A DNA stretch of 64,000 bases, taken from the NCBI GenBank assembly GCA_905250115.1, contig CAJNOI010000043.1:248001-312000 (forward strand), read 5' to 3'. This DNA is from Adineta steineri. Its lineage: Eukaryota; Rotifera; Eurotatoria; Adinetida; Adinetidae. A program made the translations under genes and the position numbers. The notes beneath the pieces are model-generated. The model was not told the origin of the DNA, did not search any database, and saw only the letters and a list, made by a program, of their open reading frames with translations. Below, one piece after another: positions 1-12,748 of this stretch; positions within the stretch are counted from its first letter, which is position 1, and each line of letters opens with the position of its first letter.

Positions 1-1
1 T

Positions 2-259
2 TCATGTAAACGTTTACCTTATTCAGCTCGTACAATAATTCAACAAATCAAACCGATTCTATTTATTTATTATGTTGAAGAACATTGTTTAAAATTAAAT
101 TTTCGTGGAGAGAATTGTTTACTTCAATTAATATTTTCATCGGATAGAAATTCAAATGAACAAATACAAAAAGGGATTTATTATAAATGGTCAGATGAAG
201 GACGTATTCGCTCAACTACAATTCAATTTCATATTGATTATCAGATTGAAAAAGAATAA
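2..259 (+). CDS. 3' end of an unrecognised protein gene (partial)
   Basis: An 85-codon open frame runs in from the left edge of the window and ends at TAA 257-259. Codon use (AT-ending codons, frequent GAA, CAA and ATT) matches the neighbouring genes, so it is probably a real terminal exon. The peptide is mixed hydrophobic and charged and reads like part of a folded beta-rich domain, for example FIYYVEEHCLKLNF and GIYYKWSDEGRIRSTTIQF. No membrane segment or known motif is visible, and I do not recognise the family. It is convergent with ARPC3: 272 bp of AT-rich DNA separate the two stop codons. The upstream part lies outside the window. Confidence 0.6.
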   Translation, partial: SCKRLPYSARTIIQQIKPILFIYYVEEHCLKLNFRGENCLLQLIFSSDRNSNEQIQKGIYYKWSDEGRIRSTTIQFHIDYQIEKE

Positions 260-531
260 TCTCTTATTTAATACGATCGATTTATTAAATCAATGTTGAT
301 TCTATTAGCGATATAAAAAAAAGAAGGAAAGAAAGATAACAATAGACAGTTGAATCGAATATGAATATATAAAAAAAACGAATAGAAGGCACATATTAAA
401 AAAATGTTCTTTTTTGAAATCGTTTCGAAGATAAATTCTCATTAATTATAATGAACCAATATTTAATAAACTTTTATCCATAAAGCGACGACGAACAAAG
501 CAAAGCCACCACTAAAATATAGAAATAAATT

Positions 532-1619
532 TTAAAAAACAAAGATTCGTTTAGCTTTTACTTTTGATGGTTTATCAGTTTCAGGATCAATAACACGATC
601 AACCATACGATCACTACATTCTTTTCTTAATTGTTCAAGATATTGTTTCATTTTATCTAAAAAAACAAAAAAAAAATAGATTTTTAAATATTTATAAATC
701 ATAACTAACCATTTTCATCATGTGATGGTTTTGTAAACATGCCATTAAGTGGAAAATCTGCATCACCTGGAATAGGAAATGTTGATATAGCTAATGATGT
801 TAATTCTTTTTGTGCTTGAATACGTGATTGACACTAAAGTAATATTTATTGAACATTTTCGATAATAATAATAATAATATTAAATAAAAATATTTACTTT
901 TTGAAGACGTCGTAAACATTCTGTTATATATAATGTTAAATAAATTAATGTTCGATCGGCATCATGCTTTAATAAGATATATTATTGCATAGAAATAAAA
1001 TCAAATAATGTATTTTACTCACTTTAATATCATAATTACGAAAGAAAATATTAGATCGAAAGAATTTAATTGCTTCATCAATTATATCTTCATTCTCAGT
1101 AGCTATAAAAAAAAAAGAAAATAGTTTTTATATTCATTAAATGAGTATTTCTAAGATTTCTATGTTAAACAATACGATAAATTTATTATTTTCAATTGAT
1201 GAAGAATTGAAATCGAATTAAATATATTTCAAATCGAGTCAATCTTTGTCTTATTTTACAATAAACTTATTTTCAAAACATACGACAATGAAGCTAGTAG
1301 GAATAATACACAAACATGGATTGATAGCAGGTTTTTATGTTATGAAAAGCATTCAAATAAACTTCTGCTCACCCATAATTCCATCAATCTTAACTATATT
1401 GTTTTTTCCTATATTTCTTCATTAACTTAGCATTGAAAAATAGTCATAAAGTTATGTCTTACATGTTTCAACTGGAGCTGGACCACTGTAACGTGTTCGA
1501 ATAGGTAATACCGCAATATTTCCTACACGAAATTTACTTTTGTCAAATGATGAATGATATGCCTAGAATAAATAAATAAATCATTAATAAAAAAGAAATA
1601 TTTATTGATAATATACCAT
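532..1619 (-). CDS. ARPC3: Actin-related protein 2/3 complex subunit 3
   Basis: Encodes the p21 subunit of the Arp2/3 complex, which nucleates branched actin filaments in the cytoplasm. Six exons join in frame to 166 aa: 1617-1619, 1463-1562, 1023-1102, 898-966, 710-833 and 532-656. The human subunit is 178 aa. The first exon is only the ATG codon. Conserved stretches are visible in order: AYHSSFD at the start, [17 protein letters not shown], then [54 protein letters not shown], and DPETDKPSK near the end. The tail after DKPSK is shorter than in vertebrates, where WWxxFxKRxF follows; here it ends KAKRIFVF. The gene follows TRIP11 on the same strand, 259 bp downstream of its stop. The identification is very secure. 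Confidence 0.95.
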
Positions 1620-1878
1620 TATTTGTTTGCTTTTTGTTCAAGAATAAAAATCTACAAGAGAAAAAAAAAGACATCGTACCAAGGCCGATCTGATGAGAGA
1701 GAGCGAGAGAAACAAAAAAGAAGAAGATAACGAAGAAAGAAAAAAAAATGACCAAAAGCAAATAGAAGGAAAGAAAACAAACATATATATTTATAAACAA
1801 GAGTTAAAGTTTAATTGCAAACAAATAAAATAAATAATTAAAAAATAAAAATCAACTATATTTTTAAAGATTAGTATG

Positions 1879-4800
1879 TTAAGATTTTAATAAATCTTTG
1901 AGTATAGTTGATGATGATTCTGAATTTGCTGCTGTTGTTGTTGTTGTTGACGATGATGATAATGATGATGATGATGAAGATGGAGGAAGAGGAGGTGGAT
2001 TAAGTATAGTTGAATTTGTTGTTGGTAAAACAACAGTAGGTGGTTGTCTATTAAGAGATAAATGTGAAGAATTAACAAAAGGATTTGCAGATGCAGATAA
2101 CGATGGTTTTCTTAATAGATGACCACCTCCCATAGTATTATCATACCGATGAAGATATTCATCGGTATTAAATTTTGCAGTTGGATGTTGAGGATTATTT
2201 GGTGATTGTTGATCAACATATTGAATTAATAATTCAGCAAATGACTAGAAAAACAAAATTAAGAATATAAATAAACTTTTAAATTGAATTACTTTATTTG
2301 GATCATAAACTGGAGTTTCAGATTGTGTTCTTATTCGACCTGTATTAGCTGGTCCTCCTCCTCCATTTGCTGGATTTCCACCTAGCCAACCAGTTAACCA
2401 ACCTGATCCTCCTTTCATATTATTACTATTATTAGTTGATGTGGCATCAATTGCTTTTTTATATTCTTCTTGTGTAAAACCAACTAATGCACCTAAAAGT
2501 GGAATAACTTCTTGTCGTTTATCAACAGGTGTATGAAAAAAAGATAAAAGAATATTTTTCACAAGTTGTTTTTCAACACGTGAACCACTTGTTGATTGTA
2601 AATCACGTAGATTATGTTCATATTGGTGAATTAATTTATCTTTTTCATGATTTTCATTTCGAAGTGTTTTCAATAATAAATCTTTTTTTTCAATCTGATC
2701 ATTTAAACGATGTGCAGCCGATAATGCTTCATTATATTCATCTAAACGATTACGAATTTCATTATTTTCATTTGTTAAACGTGTTGCTATTGATGTTTGT
2801 TCACGTAATGCATCTTGATATTGACGTAAATGTTCATTAATATTTTGTTCACGTTCTAAATACAAAAAAAAGTGAAGCGATTTCATATGCTATTTTTCTC
2901 TTTGACTATTATAATATTAAAACAAACAATAATAATAATAAACAAGGTTAGAACGTTGCCTTTTCCCATCGATTCTACTTAGACATCGTTATACTTGTAA
3001 AAAGCGTCAAAGTATAGAAGAAAATGAAATATATTTTATAAGTAGAAGAAACGATTTCTCAACGTAAAATATATTGCTCATATTTTTTATTAAATCCCTT
3101 CTTCATAATAAAAGACTCAAAGATTTTCTATTATGACACACATTTTCCCATGAATTATAGATACAAAATTTTACGAATGATATCCCAGATTATTCATAAT
3201 TAAAATTAAGGGGTCTTCTCAGAGGCGTAGCCAGAAAATAGAGGGAGGTGTACAGATGCCCATACATCCGTCTCGGTCAAAAAACATCTAAAGGGAGGTA
3301 CCGATAAAGAACTATATCACAAGACAAAAAACTATTTTCTCGTTGGCGTGCACTCCCCATGCAAAATTCCTAAATCTTCTATTACTTCATTCACATCATA
3401 TATCAAGGGGGAAAAGAGCGGAATCTGGATTCCGCTCTTTCCTCCTTGTCATGTATTCAGAGGAATGTCTTTTATTATGAAGAGGATTTTAATCAGTGAT
3501 TTAGATTTGAATAAATCTTATTTACCACGTTTAAATTGTTCCAGAACATTTTGTAAATTTTGTGCACATTTCATTTGATATTGTAATTGATTATTTAAAT
3601 TTGTATTAGCTGTTTCAAGTTTTGTATATTCATATTTTAATGTTCCTAATTCAGTTGCTAATGCTTGTTTTGATTGTTCACCACTTGTATTCAGTTGTTG
3701 AATAAGTTCATTTTGTGCACGATTTGTATCATCTAATTGTGCAATTTGATTTCTTAAAGATTTTTCACGATCTTCAGCAGCAATTAAATCAGTTGTATAT
3801 GATTCTTCCATTTTTAATAAATGTGTACGTAATCGTTCAATTTCATTTATATATTTTTGTTCACGTTCTGCAAATTGTAAAAACTAAAAGCAAAAATCAA
3901 TTGAATAATTTATTTCAGAAAACAAAATAACAAACTTTTTGTTTATTTGATTCAATTTCATTTTCTAATTGTTTTCTTTCCGTAATAAATAAATCACGTT
4001 CATTTGCTAGACGTTTTAATTCGAAATCCATTTGTTCTGGATTCGTTTGTTGTAATTGTTCAATAAATGATTGTTCAGTTGATCTTAATTCGAAATTATT
4101 CTGGTCTAATAATTTAATATCACGTTCTAATTCAGATTGTTTGACAAGAAGTTTTGTTTCACTATCAATTAATTGTTGTAGTTTTATATCACGTTCAATT
4201 AATGTTGAACGTAATAAATCAATTTCTTCGGATTTTTTCTTTTCATGATATAATAAATTTTGATAATTATTTAATTCATTTTGACATTGTAGATAACCTT
4301 CATTTTTTTGTTGAATTAACGATTGAAGTGATTCATAGTCGATTTGTAATTGACTGTGTTTTGTATTTAATTCATTATGAAGTGCTAATATACGTGTATA
4401 TTCATTATAATAAGATGTAGATTCTTCATGTTGATGTTTGGAAAATTCAGCAAGTTTATCATATTCCGAACGAAGTTTTTCATATTGTTCTTGTGTATGA
4501 ATTTGTTCAGGCTATAAAAATATAAATAATTACGAATTAGTTTCAAAAAAATAAAAGGAATATTTATTTGGGTTGTAAAGAATACTGTTCATAGAATTTG
4601 AATTCTAAACTCTTCTTGTAAATATTCAGTTTTTAATGGAAATTAAAGTTTTAGAAAAGTAATGTTTACATATGATTTCACATCGAATTCTATTTTTATG
4701 TTAACAAAATATCATTTATAGTATTGAAGATTAGGAGATGAGCAAAGCGTTTATAGGATAAGGGAAAGAAAATGTCAAATAGTTAAAAGCAGAGGAGAAG

Positions 4801-7800
4801 GTCACTTCGATAGTAGTTTGAACTTTATAACAATTTCTTTAATGATATCAAACAGAAAACCAGGGTATTATATACAGTGATACCCAAAGGATGAGAAAAG
4901 GCTTGGGATTCTCGAATTTTGCCATTAAGATTTTCACCAACAAGCACTTTCGTCAATAGTGGAAGATCACTGAGCTTACGCCAAGCCATGCGTGAACTTT
5001 CACCAGTTGGCGACTGTTCATTGTAGTATCACCAACAAACCTCCTACACTTTCGCCAGTGGTGAATGTCCTATTGGCGAAGAGATAGTAAGGTAAAAGCT
5101 TCTTTAACAAATATACTATCAAAGCTTTTATTCGAATATATATATACATTGTCGGCAATCCAAGGGTTAAAAATGACTGATGAAGACAATGTTTGCTTTT
5201 TTTAAATTTATAAATCGTTTTACTAAAAGTATAGGTTTAAACGAAGGATAGATTACTAACAATTTATCATTAATCGAGACTAATCAAAATAAACTTTTGT
5301 TTGACATTATTCAGTTATGTTGACATAAGTTTATCTCAATGATCTTAAATATTTTACATAGTTATCAATGATACGATGTACAGATAAATAAATCATTGTT
5401 AATAGAAATCGTTAATTGAATAATTTGTTTGTAAAATACTTACATTTTGTGCATCTTCTTTATTTGTTATTATTGATGTTGATGGTTTTTCATCTTCTTG
5501 TGTTGTTTGTTTATGTGAAACTTGTATAATTGATTGTTGTTCTTGTTTATTTCGTTCGATTTCTGCAAGTTTTTCAATAAAATACATTTTTTCTTTTTTC
5601 AATGAAGAATTTTCTCGTGTTTTTTCATCAAGTACATTTTTTATATCATTTAATTCAGCTTGTTTAATTTCTTTGTCAAGTTCTATTTGTTGTAAATTTT
5701 TTTTTAATGTTTCTAAATTTTTAATTAACTCTTCACGTGTTTTTTCAGCTTGTTGTAATGATATTAATTCTCGATCTTTATCAGCTAATATAGATGATAA
5801 AAGTTCATTTTGAGCAATTAATTGTTGTTTTTCACCCGGTGTACTTGATACAATTGATTGTCTTGATGGTGCACGTTGTGGATACTGATGAAGTTCAAGT
5901 ATACGTTCAATTTCATTTTCATTTTCTTCTTCATTATTGAATTGATTATCATGTATTAATGATGATGATAATGGTGATGATTGTTGTTCTTGTTGAAGTT
6001 CAATTAATTTTGTTGTTGTTAAATCTAAATCAAATTGTAATTTTTCAAGATCATCCTGTTTTTCAATAAGTAATTGTTTAACAGAATCAAGTTCTTGTTG
6101 TGTTATTGAAAGTGTATCAACATAGGTTGACCATTGTTCAAATAAATTTGTAAATCGATCAGATAAAGATAATTGTGTATTATCTGTAGATGATAATTCA
6201 ATAGGTAATAATGTTATAAAACGATTATAAACAGAATTAAGTTCATTAAATTGTTGTTCATTTCGAAGAATTTGAGCTTCTAATTCAAGTACGTGTTCAA
6301 ATGTTTGAGGAGATGGAGAACGAGCACGAGTATCAGGAGATGAAGATATAGCAGATGGAGAACCAGGTGAAGTAGACAAATTCTATAATTATTATAAAAG
6401 AAGAATATAATATTAATTAATCGAAATTTATGTGTTGGATATTTTAGTAACAAGAAAAGATACACAATGAGATTTACTTAAGAATACAAGGTCTAACTAA
6501 AAAAACTGAGGATATATAATGGAAAAACTGAACTAGACAGATTTCAATGGATTGATCGATATTAGTTAGCGGCAAATAAGCTGATAAATGCAGAAGATCG
6601 ATACAATCTATTTAATAGATTTTATTCTCTCTGACATTATGTTTAGAAAGAAATCTATATTGTCATTTCATCAAATATATGAGCACTTAACTAATTACAT
6701 ATTTACTTTACAGAGAAAATATAAAGTGCTCCAATACTAGTTGCCGAAACCCCCCGCGTAATAAAAGGCCCCGAGTCTTCTATCATGATTAGTCCAACTA
6801 AGTCGAAATACACACAATTCCCACAAAAAAGATCCTCGGGGGACTTAGTTTATTTCGTAGATTTCTAATACTATTAAATTTTCTAACCTCATATGATTGA
6901 AGTTGTCTATCTTTTAATTGTAATTGTTCTCTCAGTTCATCAATTTGATTATATAAATCATTTTTATCATTTTCTAATGTTTGCAAATCTTCATTAAGTT
7001 CAATTAATTGTTTCTCAAGCATTTCACGTAAATGATATTCTTTGAAATGATTTTCTTCATCCTAGAAAAATAAATAAAATTCTTATTTGTTTAACTTTTC
7101 TTTTTTTTACAAACTTCAATTAGTTTTGCTAATTGTTCATCTTTAAATTGTTGAAGATTATTTATTTGTGTAGTTAATTGAGTTTTTTCTTGATTAAATT
7201 CATTTTCTTTAATTTCAAAATTAGAAATTTGTTTATTAAGTTCTTCTCGTTGGTTTATCTTAAGTAATAAAAGATAGATAAATAAATAAATAAATATATT
7301 CATTTCATACTTCGATTTCAATTTGTTTTTGAAGATTTTCTATTTGAGATGTTAATTCATTAATTTGTTTATCTTTATTATGAATATTATCATTTTGTGA
7401 ACGAGCTTCTTCAAGAAGATGAAACATTGATTCATTATCATTTACAAGTGCATCACAACGTTGTCGTTCTTCTATTAGAAGACGATTAAGTTCATCTGTA
7501 TTATTATGATCAACTAAATAAATTTTTTTGTAAAAATAAATTCTTTCAAAAAAAGCGAAATTTTACTTTTTTCATTCGATTGTAATTGAGAAATTTTTTC
7601 TTGATATTGTTGAATCAATTCTAAATTAGATTTATTCTTATCTTGTTCAATTTTAGAATCATTTTCTAATTGTTTATTTTGTAAGATTAATAAATCCATA
7701 TTAGATTGTAAATCAGAATATTCTTTAAATTTTTCATTAAACCAATTTAATTTTTGATTTGCTTGTTCAAGTTCATGTGAAAGAAGATCTTTATCAACGT

Positions 7801-9654
7801 CATCCTATTCGACAAAACTATTTTATTTCATTTAATTGAATATTAAAAACATACCACATCTTTTTGTACTTCCATTGATTTTCGTGCTTCATCTTCTATT
7901 GAAAAAACAAATGAATTTTTCCTATTAAAAGATTTTACAAGAAAAAATCAAACCTTGATAATTTTTATTTAGTTGTTCAAGTTCTTGAATACGTGATTGT
8001 AATTTATGAATCTGTTCATCATATTCTGAACGACATTTTGATAATTGTTCAGAATATTTTTGTTCAATTTGAAGAATATCATTTTCTCGTTGAGACTAAA
8101 TTTAAATAAAAAAAAATATTTTTATTTAAAAAATAAATAATCGATAAATATACTTGATTTTTTTCTAATTGCTGTGATTTTAATGATTTTCGTAAATTAA
8201 CCATTTCATCACGTAAATGACTATTTTCATCTTTTAAATCACGTATAGTTCGTTGATATCTGAGATATTCATTAATTTCAGGTTGATCATCTAAAGAAAA
8301 AACAAAAAATAATTAGAAAATAAAATATTTGAAATTTTTTCTCTAACCTTCTAATATATCAGTCCAAGTATTACTTAAATCAGTATTATTATTACTCCAT
8401 GTAATTGCACTTGTATTTTCTCGAAGACGTTTTAATTCATTCTAAATAAATTAATCATAAGACAAAAAAAAACAAGGAAACTTATTTCATATTATATAAA
8501 CTTATGGTAAGATATTTACCTCGTATGGTCGATGACTTAATATTTCAGTACCGGGAAGAAATCTTATTTTAAAACGAGAAACTCTCATATAACAAAATTT
8601 CATAAACATTGAAGAAAATGATAAGAAGAACCCGACTAGTTTCATTTCATAAAATATGAAACAGTACAGTGAAATATAGATATTCATCATTTTATATTCA
8701 TTTGTTTCATAATACTCCGTGACAAAAAAATTCGTTATTGTTTTGTCTATAGAAGGACATTCTATTCATTTTTTGTTCACATATATATATATATATGAGA
8801 AAGTGTTCAATAGTTAACGTATTTAAACGGTAAAATATATATAACTCTTCTTTTATTTTCCTAATTTTATTATTTGTTGATAATACAATTATTTTATTCA
8901 TTGCTCATATGAAACTCTTTTATTGTCACTCAAAGCTATTGTTAAGTGTTGTTGTAGCAATTGAAAATTTAACCTTGTATTTCGTTTTGTTAAGGAGAAA
9001 TATCTCATCATATAATAAATAATAGAAAGACATCTTTCATTACATAACAATGCCAAAGGTATGTTTACAATAAAATAAAAATGTTTTTTTATTCATATAC
9101 AATGAGATATATGAGAAAAAAACTTTTATTGGATCATAGAAAAATAGAGATGAATTTAAAATTCTACTTAGAAAAATTCTCACAAACAAGGTTATATCGA
9201 CAATCTTGTTTTTCTTTCACTATATTAAAAAATAACAAACGATCTGTTATCAAGGTTTTTGTCATAATGTATGATATTTAGTAATAAACTTACATCTTTT
9301 TCATCGATAATTCGACGACTTTCAGCTAATAACATATCCGATTTAATTTCTACTGCTTGTTTTTGCATCGTAAGTTCATCACATTGCTTTTTTAATGATG
9401 TACACTAAACAATAAAATTTGAAATAAAATTTAATAATTTAGTTTTTAATGATTACTTCTTCAGATAATGTTTCTTTTCGTAATTCAAGATCTTCAATTT
9501 GTTGTTTAGCTCGAGTTAATTCAGCTACTGGATCATAAGTTTCTTCACTAGCTTCTGATAAAATATCTTTAAAATTATTTGATAATTGTCCAGTTATTGA
9601 AGTTAAACCACGAGTAAGATTACTGGCACTTGCTGAATTCCACCAGCCAGACAT
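1879..9654 (-). CDS. TRIP11: Golgin GMAP-210 / TRIP11 homologue
   Basis: A long coiled-coil tether of the cis-Golgi that captures small vesicles through an N-terminal lipid-packing sensor and binds ARF1 through a C-terminal GRAB domain. Fifteen exons join to 1427 aa (human about 1980): 9457-9654, 9294-9404, 8348-8441, 8154-8290, 7954-8095, 7855-7895, 7567-7804, 7311-7513, 7115-7258, 6888-7061, 5444-6382, 3936-4511, 3526-3883, 2293-2855 and 1879-2244. The N-terminus (MSGWWNSASASNLTRGL, then SITGQLSNNFKDIL) matches the amphipathic ALPS start. The middle is Gln/Glu/Lys-rich coiled coil. Near the end SYTTDLIAAEDREKSLR, then LSFFHTPVDKRQEVIPLLG (GRAB) and GWLTGWLGG match the vertebrate protein, and it ends STILKDLLKS like human VVLKDLLKQ. 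Poly-Ser/Thr/Ala codon runs near the C-terminus expand on the family norm. Four introns (2856-3525, 4512-5443, 6383-6887, 8442-9293) are far longer than the 50-70 bp usual here; the first three carry repeat islands. Confidence 0.93.
3220..3440. repeat. GC-richer island with perfect hairpin in a TRIP11 intron
   Basis: Within the intron 2856-3525 lies a segment clearly less AT-rich than its surroundings. It opens with CAGAGGCGTAGCCAG (3220-3234), which resembles hAT-superfamily terminal repeats. It contains a perfect 13-bp inverted repeat: AAAGAGCGGAATC at 3413-3425 and its complement at 3428-3440 with a 2-base centre. I could not find a matching far end or target duplication, so this is at best a fragment of a non-autonomous DNA transposon. 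Confidence 0.5.
4863..5081. repeat. Repeat island in a TRIP11 intron
   Basis: Inside intron 4512-5443. GGGTAT (4863-4868) pairs with ATACCC (4880-4885). TCACCAACAA recurs at about 4934 and 5029. CACTTTCGYCARTRGTG recurs at 4946-4962 and 5047-5063, so two units lie about 95-101 bp apart. TTCACCAGTTGGCG (about 4999-5012) is close to an inverted copy of CGCCAGTGGTGAA (5053-5065). The composition is richer in C and G than the flanks. This is probably a remnant of a small DNA transposon or satellite; no coding potential is seen. Confidence 0.5.
6754..6850. repeat. GC-rich inverted-repeat island in a TRIP11 intron
   Basis: Inside intron 6383-6887. The segment has a C-run followed by GCG, and CCCCGAG (6769-6775) facing CTCGGGG (6835-6841). 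AACTAAGTC (6796-6804) is inverted at 6842-6850. The composition contrasts with the AT-rich intron around it. It is likely an inserted small repeat; family unknown. Confidence 0.4.
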
Positions 9655-10015
9655 TGTTGGTGAAGTTTTTTTTTTAAATAAAGAAAATAAGTATTAATGA
9701 TACAATGGAAGACTACGTGATGACGATAACTATGTTTTTTCAAGATGAATCATATGTCATTAAACACATGGTAGAATTACATTCCAATCATTTGAATTGT
9801 ATAGATGTCACTAAATATTTATTGAAGTTTAACTTATAATTAAATGTCTATAGTTTCAAATGAATATTTATTGTTTGGAAAAGTTTAATGAGATAATTAA
9901 TAGTCAGAAGTTTTGAAGTTAATTGTTGCTTGGAAACGTCATTCGAAAAAAAGGCGTAAATGGCAAAATTTCGGAACGATTGTCATTTTTGTACGTCTAT
10001 AATAATCAATAAATC
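9655..10015. promoter_or_regulatory. Shared divergent promoter interval, TRIP11 / CLHC1-like
   Basis: 361 bp separate the start codons of two divergently transcribed genes. The stretch is AT-rich, with no open frame of note and no repeat. It must hold both core promoters and both 5' leaders; no clear TATA box or initiator could be assigned. Confidence 0.5.
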
Positions 10016-12364
10016 ATGAATATTGATCTGTCTGATGTAAAAACAAATGATAATGTTCCATTAACATCACGAGATCGTTATTTTTTCAATGAATTAAATC
10101 GTTATATGACTGATGAATCAGCTAAAGTTGGTAATGATCCATCAAAACAACGATTTGCCGTTTTTCGATTAGCTTTCGAAAAAGTAAATTTTCGTCATCA
10201 TTTCTATATACATATCTATCTATTCTTTAATAAAGGTAATTAATAAATCGTCTCTATATCGACCATTATTTCGAGCTATTAAACAAGAATATGAACGATG
10301 TATTAATGTACTTGAATCAGGCGCTGATGAAGTCCAAACAATGTCTGATGATCTTCATCGACTTGTTTTACAACCAAAAACATTTTTACTTCAACAAAAA
10401 CGATGTATGGAATTAGAAGATAAGTATGTTAAAGAAAAATTTTCTATTTAATAAAATTTTCTCAAAAGACTTGCAATTATAGAAAAAGAAAATCGAAAAC
10501 TCGAAGGAGAAATTAATGAAATAGTAAATGAAACGAAAACATTCGAAGAAGAATTAATGAAACCATTTATTGAGAAAAATAATAATGAGAATAATAATAC
10601 TTTACAATTACGAACTGGCCGTCGACGTATACCAGGTTTAACATTTGCTGAACAAACAGATTTAAAAACATTAGAAAAATATTATGATTTTCTTCGAAAT
10701 AAATATTCTCAATTTGAAGAAAATTCTGTTAAGAATTATACAACAAAAGAAAGACGAAATGAAGTACAAGAATTATTTGAAGAAATTCTATCGCAATTAG
10801 ATAAAGAACGTGAACAAAGATTAACATTACGAAATCGTCTTCGTTTATATCATCTTGTATGGAATATAATTAAAACATATTGTACAAAAGAAAAGAAAAT
10901 ATCAATAAATTCGGTTTTATTAGAAGATCTGATTAAAAAAGCAATTTATGAATCGACGAATATTTTTCAAAAAAGTATAAAATATTTTTAAAAGAAAAAG
11001 AAATTTAAGAAAATTTTATTATTCATAGGTGAACCAGATGATGAAGATGAATATAATAGTGAATCATTATATAATCGTGAAGCAAGCATTTTAGTAGATC
11101 ATATTGAAATTTTTATAAATATGATTGAAAGTGGAAATTATAAAGAAGCATCGTATGTAGCAGCATGTAGTCCAAAAGGTGTATTAAGAAATATGGAAAC
11201 ATTATTAAAATTTAAAGGTAAAAATCAAATAGAATGTATATATATATATAATATAATATATATGAATTAATTTAGCTCTTAAACAACCATCGAATGAAGA
11301 TATAAGTCCATGGCTTTTTCATTGTAAAGTGCTAGCTGAAACAGCATTAGAAGCACCATTTAAACCTGATTTAATCATGTCATTAGAATGTACAAAAGCA
11401 GCATGTAATGAAAATCAACTTAATCTTCTCTATAAATGGATAGCTGAAGATAGGTTTGTTAATTTAATTTTTTTATATGAATAAATAAATAAATTTGGTA
11501 TCTATTATAGATTAACATGTTCTTTTGAAATGGCACAAATTGTTGAACGATTAAATGCTTTAGACTTAGCTGAATTTATTTATCGTAAACTGAATGCTTA
11601 TTATGAAGTTGCTTCGTGTCTTTTACAAGCAGGTAATCGAATCAATTGATTATTATATTTTTGTTGAAAATGAAATTTTTTTATTAGGATCATCAAAACG
11701 TTGTTTGGATTATCTTATATCTATTATTGATTTCAATCCGAATATAAAAGATACAATAATTCAATTATTTAATCAATATCCATCTGTTAAATTTGCTGTT
11801 GATATAGTTAAAACTGCCCCGACTGGATATTTACAAGCCGATGAAATTGTACTTCTTTTTCTTCAACTTGATCAACATTTAAATGCAATGCAATTTGTTG
11901 AACAATTAATGCAAGAAAAAGATACAATGTGTAAAACAGAAACAGACAAATTACAAACATGTTTCGATATATTAAAGAAATATTCACATTTAGCTGATAA
12001 TAAAGTATAGAATGAATAATTTAATTATTGATTTATTGTAATATCAATATGTTCTTTTTAGGGACCATCACCAGAAATTGTCGATGAAGATAGTAATGCT
12101 AATGAAGCAGAATTCGCTCATCATTTAACACGACGTATTACGCGTTCAGCATTAGATCGACTTCGACGTGCACGTCGAGCAAGTAATGCAAATAATATCT
12201 CGCTTGAACCTATTGAAGAACATCCAGTATTATCACCATCACTATCGCCATCACCACCACCATCTCAATTTTCTTTATGTCATGAAGATTTTTTTAATGG
12301 GTTTTCAAGTAAACTTTATTTTACTGATGATGTAGAATTAAAACAAGACAAATTAAACGAATAG
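10016..12364 (+). CDS. CLHC1: Clathrin heavy chain linker domain-containing protein 1-like
   Basis: Eight exons join to 656 aa: 10016-10183, 10236-10423, 10469-10974, 11029-11217, 11276-11453, 11511-11632, 11688-12004 and 12062-12364. The N-terminal half is helical and partly coiled coil (about residues 60-230), including GRRRIPGLTFAEQTDLKTLE and TTKERRNEVQELFEEILSQL. The second half is an alpha-solenoid made of short helical pairs, with HIEIFINMIESGNYKEASYV, WLFHCKVLAETAL and SFEMAQIVERLNALDLAEFI. This resembles the clathrin heavy-chain linker repeat region and the overall CLHC1 layout (human about 586 aa). The C-terminus is an Arg- and Ser/Pro-rich low-complexity tail with SPSLSPSPPP. No enzymatic motif is present. 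CLHC1 function is poorly known. The family assignment rests on layout and remembered similarity, so it is moderate. An AATAAA lies at 12422-12427. Confidence 0.7.
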
Positions 12365-12748
12365 TACATATTGATTATTATTTTATCTACTGTTTTATAT
12401 AAATGATAATTTTATTCGGTGAATAAAATGATGAGTATTTAGAAAGAAGATTCGAAAGTGATGTTCAGCTTAAGTTTAAGTTTTTGCATTCAATAGATTT
12501 AGTTTAACACAGACTTACTCAAATTGAGTTTCTGTATAAAAAGAAAGACGTAGATATAGTGAACACGGTTTCGAAAAAAATATGTATTTATTTAAAGTTT
12601 GAAATATAGATGATATTATTGAATAACTATTATGTAACATTACATGAATATACATAGAAAATATATTATGAGAGATGTACAATAATAATGAAAAGAAAAG
12701 CATTCCCATTACAATATTTCGAAATTTATTTTAAGCGACAATACAATA
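12365..12748. other. Convergent 3' interval
   Basis: 384 bp of AT-rich DNA between two stop codons. AATAAA on the plus strand at 12422-12427 can serve CLHC1. TTTATT at 12725-12730 reads as AATAAA on the minus strand and can serve the ART-TPR gene. Nothing else is seen. Confidence 0.5.

Noticed and set aside
6280-6465. Leu/His-rich minus-strand frame overlapping the TRIP11 exon start
   Set aside because: It is the TRIP11 exon read in a different frame and across its splice acceptor.
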